Assembly (NCBI GenBank): GCA_017446355.1
Contig: JAFSQZ010000019.1
Coordinates: 1-5,446 of the forward strand
Direction: 5' to 3'
DNA: 5,446 nucleotides
Origin: Neisseriaceae bacterium
Lineage (GTDB): Bacteria > Pseudomonadota > Gammaproteobacteria > Burkholderiales > Neisseriaceae
Made by a program: the position numbers and the translations under genes. Positions 5,288 through 5,446 of this stretch are shown in pieces. The notes under the pieces were generated by a model that saw only the letters and a program-made list of their open reading frames with translations, searched no databases and was not told the origin of the DNA. The number at the start of each line of letters is the position of its first letter. The stretch's first letter is position 1.

Positions 5288-5302
5288 TTCAGGCTGCCTG
5301 AA
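5288..5302. repeat. Palindromic DUS (T-centred)
   Basis: Exact TTCAGGCTGCCTGAA. It corresponds to the A-centred DUS at 87-101 in the left copy. Confidence 0.9.
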
Positions 5303-5314
5303 TGTGGTAATGCA

Positions 5315-5381
5315 TCATTCTGAACCGTAGGCGAAGAATCTTTGTGTGGATAAATGGGATTTTTTTCTTCATTCAGAATGA
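5315..5381. repeat. Small REP-like element with 10-bp terminal inverted repeats
   Basis: TCATTCTGAA (5315-5324) and TTCAGAATGA (5372-5381) are exact complements bounding 67 bases. The left part, ending GGCGAAGAATC, matches the style of the inner part of the 148-base element (GTCATTCTGAAC...GAAGAATC at 2225-2259). This suggests one repeat family with at least two members here. No coding potential is visible. Confidence 0.5.
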
Positions 5382-5389
5382 CAGAACGT

Positions 5390-5401
5390 TGGCTGCCTGA
5401 A
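5390..5401 (+). repeat. One-mismatch sim-type DUS
   Basis: TGGCTGCCTGAA differs from the sim-type 12-mer only at the first base. It overlaps the T tract used by the minus-strand reading of the final terminator. Confidence 0.55.
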
Positions 5402-5433
5402 AAAACAGCAGAAGTTTTTAGACTTCCGCTGTT
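5400..5433 (-). terminator. Intrinsic terminator facing a gene beyond the right edge
   Basis: Read on the minus strand, AACAGCGGAAGT (5422-5433) pairs with ACTTCTGCTGTT (5404-5415), including one G-U pair, around a six-base loop, and is followed by a T run (5405-5400). On the plus strand the same site has an A-C mismatch and a weaker T-rich tail. The main role is therefore probably to end a convergent minus-strand gene outside the window, with possible two-way function. Confidence 0.7.
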
Positions 5434-5446
5434 GTTTTATCAAAAA

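Larger units (their letters stand above)
5207..5302 (-). repeat. DUS-bounded 96-base repeat, right copy (inverted)
   Basis: The reverse complement aligns with 87-185 over its whole length, including both DUS ends. Six substitutions and one 3-base gap separate the copies. All six substitutions fall at the third codon position of the frame used by the left-hand 45-codon ORF. The reading frame stays open through this copy on the minus strand but has no visible start codon. Confidence 0.8.

Noticed and set aside
87..5302. CRISPR-like regularly repeated palindromes
   Set aside because: Spacing between copies is irregular, from tens of bases to over a kilobase, and the repeat is the known uptake word of the family.
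5178..5330. 50-codon plus-strand ORF reading through the right repeat copy
   Set aside because: No Shine-Dalgarno sequence precedes its ATG, and the same frame meets a stop in the left repeat copy.

Overview
The window is about 5.4 kb of AT-leaning bacterial DNA from the family Neisseriaceae. The main evidence is a 15-base palindrome, TTCAGGC(A/T)GCCTGAA. It occurs nine times exactly, plus once as an intact 12-mer and several times with one mismatch. It contains the Neisseriaceae DNA uptake sequence (DUS) in its 'king' (AGGCAGCCTGAA) and 'sim' (AGGCTGCCTGAA) dialects, one on each strand. All partly degraded copies keep the sim form, so a Simonsiella-like organism is my best inference, with a Kingella-type relative possible.

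Layout. Bases 1-189: the 3' end of an unrecognised plus-strand gene, overlapping by ATGA a 45-codon ORF that runs through a DUS-bounded repeat. Bases 203-2062, minus strand: ilvD, dihydroxy-acid dehydratase, complete. Bases 2063-2440: a repeat-rich divergent intergenic region with a perfect hairpin in the ilvD leader, two DUS, a 148-base element with inverted ends, and two abutting perfect palindromes. Bases 2441-2773: an orphan plus-strand gene for a 110-residue protein. Bases 2774-3136: a DUS-pair hairpin, an AT-rich stretch, a heat-shock type (sigma-32) promoter and the dnaK leader. Bases 3137-5062: dnaK, complete. Bases 5063-5446: the dnaK terminator, a (TTA)6 tract, an inverted second copy of the left-end repeat, a small REP-like element and a terminator facing a gene beyond the right edge.

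The two large genes are housekeeping genes with no evident pathway link: branched-chain amino acid synthesis and protein folding. Each is transcribed alone, and dnaK is not next to grpE or dnaJ here. The unusual content is between the genes. A 96-99 base DUS-bounded repeat lies in opposite orientation on both sides of the ilvD-orphan-dnaK block and could support its inversion. The orphan gene has a leader in which a palindrome arm can pair with the Shine-Dalgarno sequence. I see no clear new defence, mobile or metabolic system; these are leads, not established systems.
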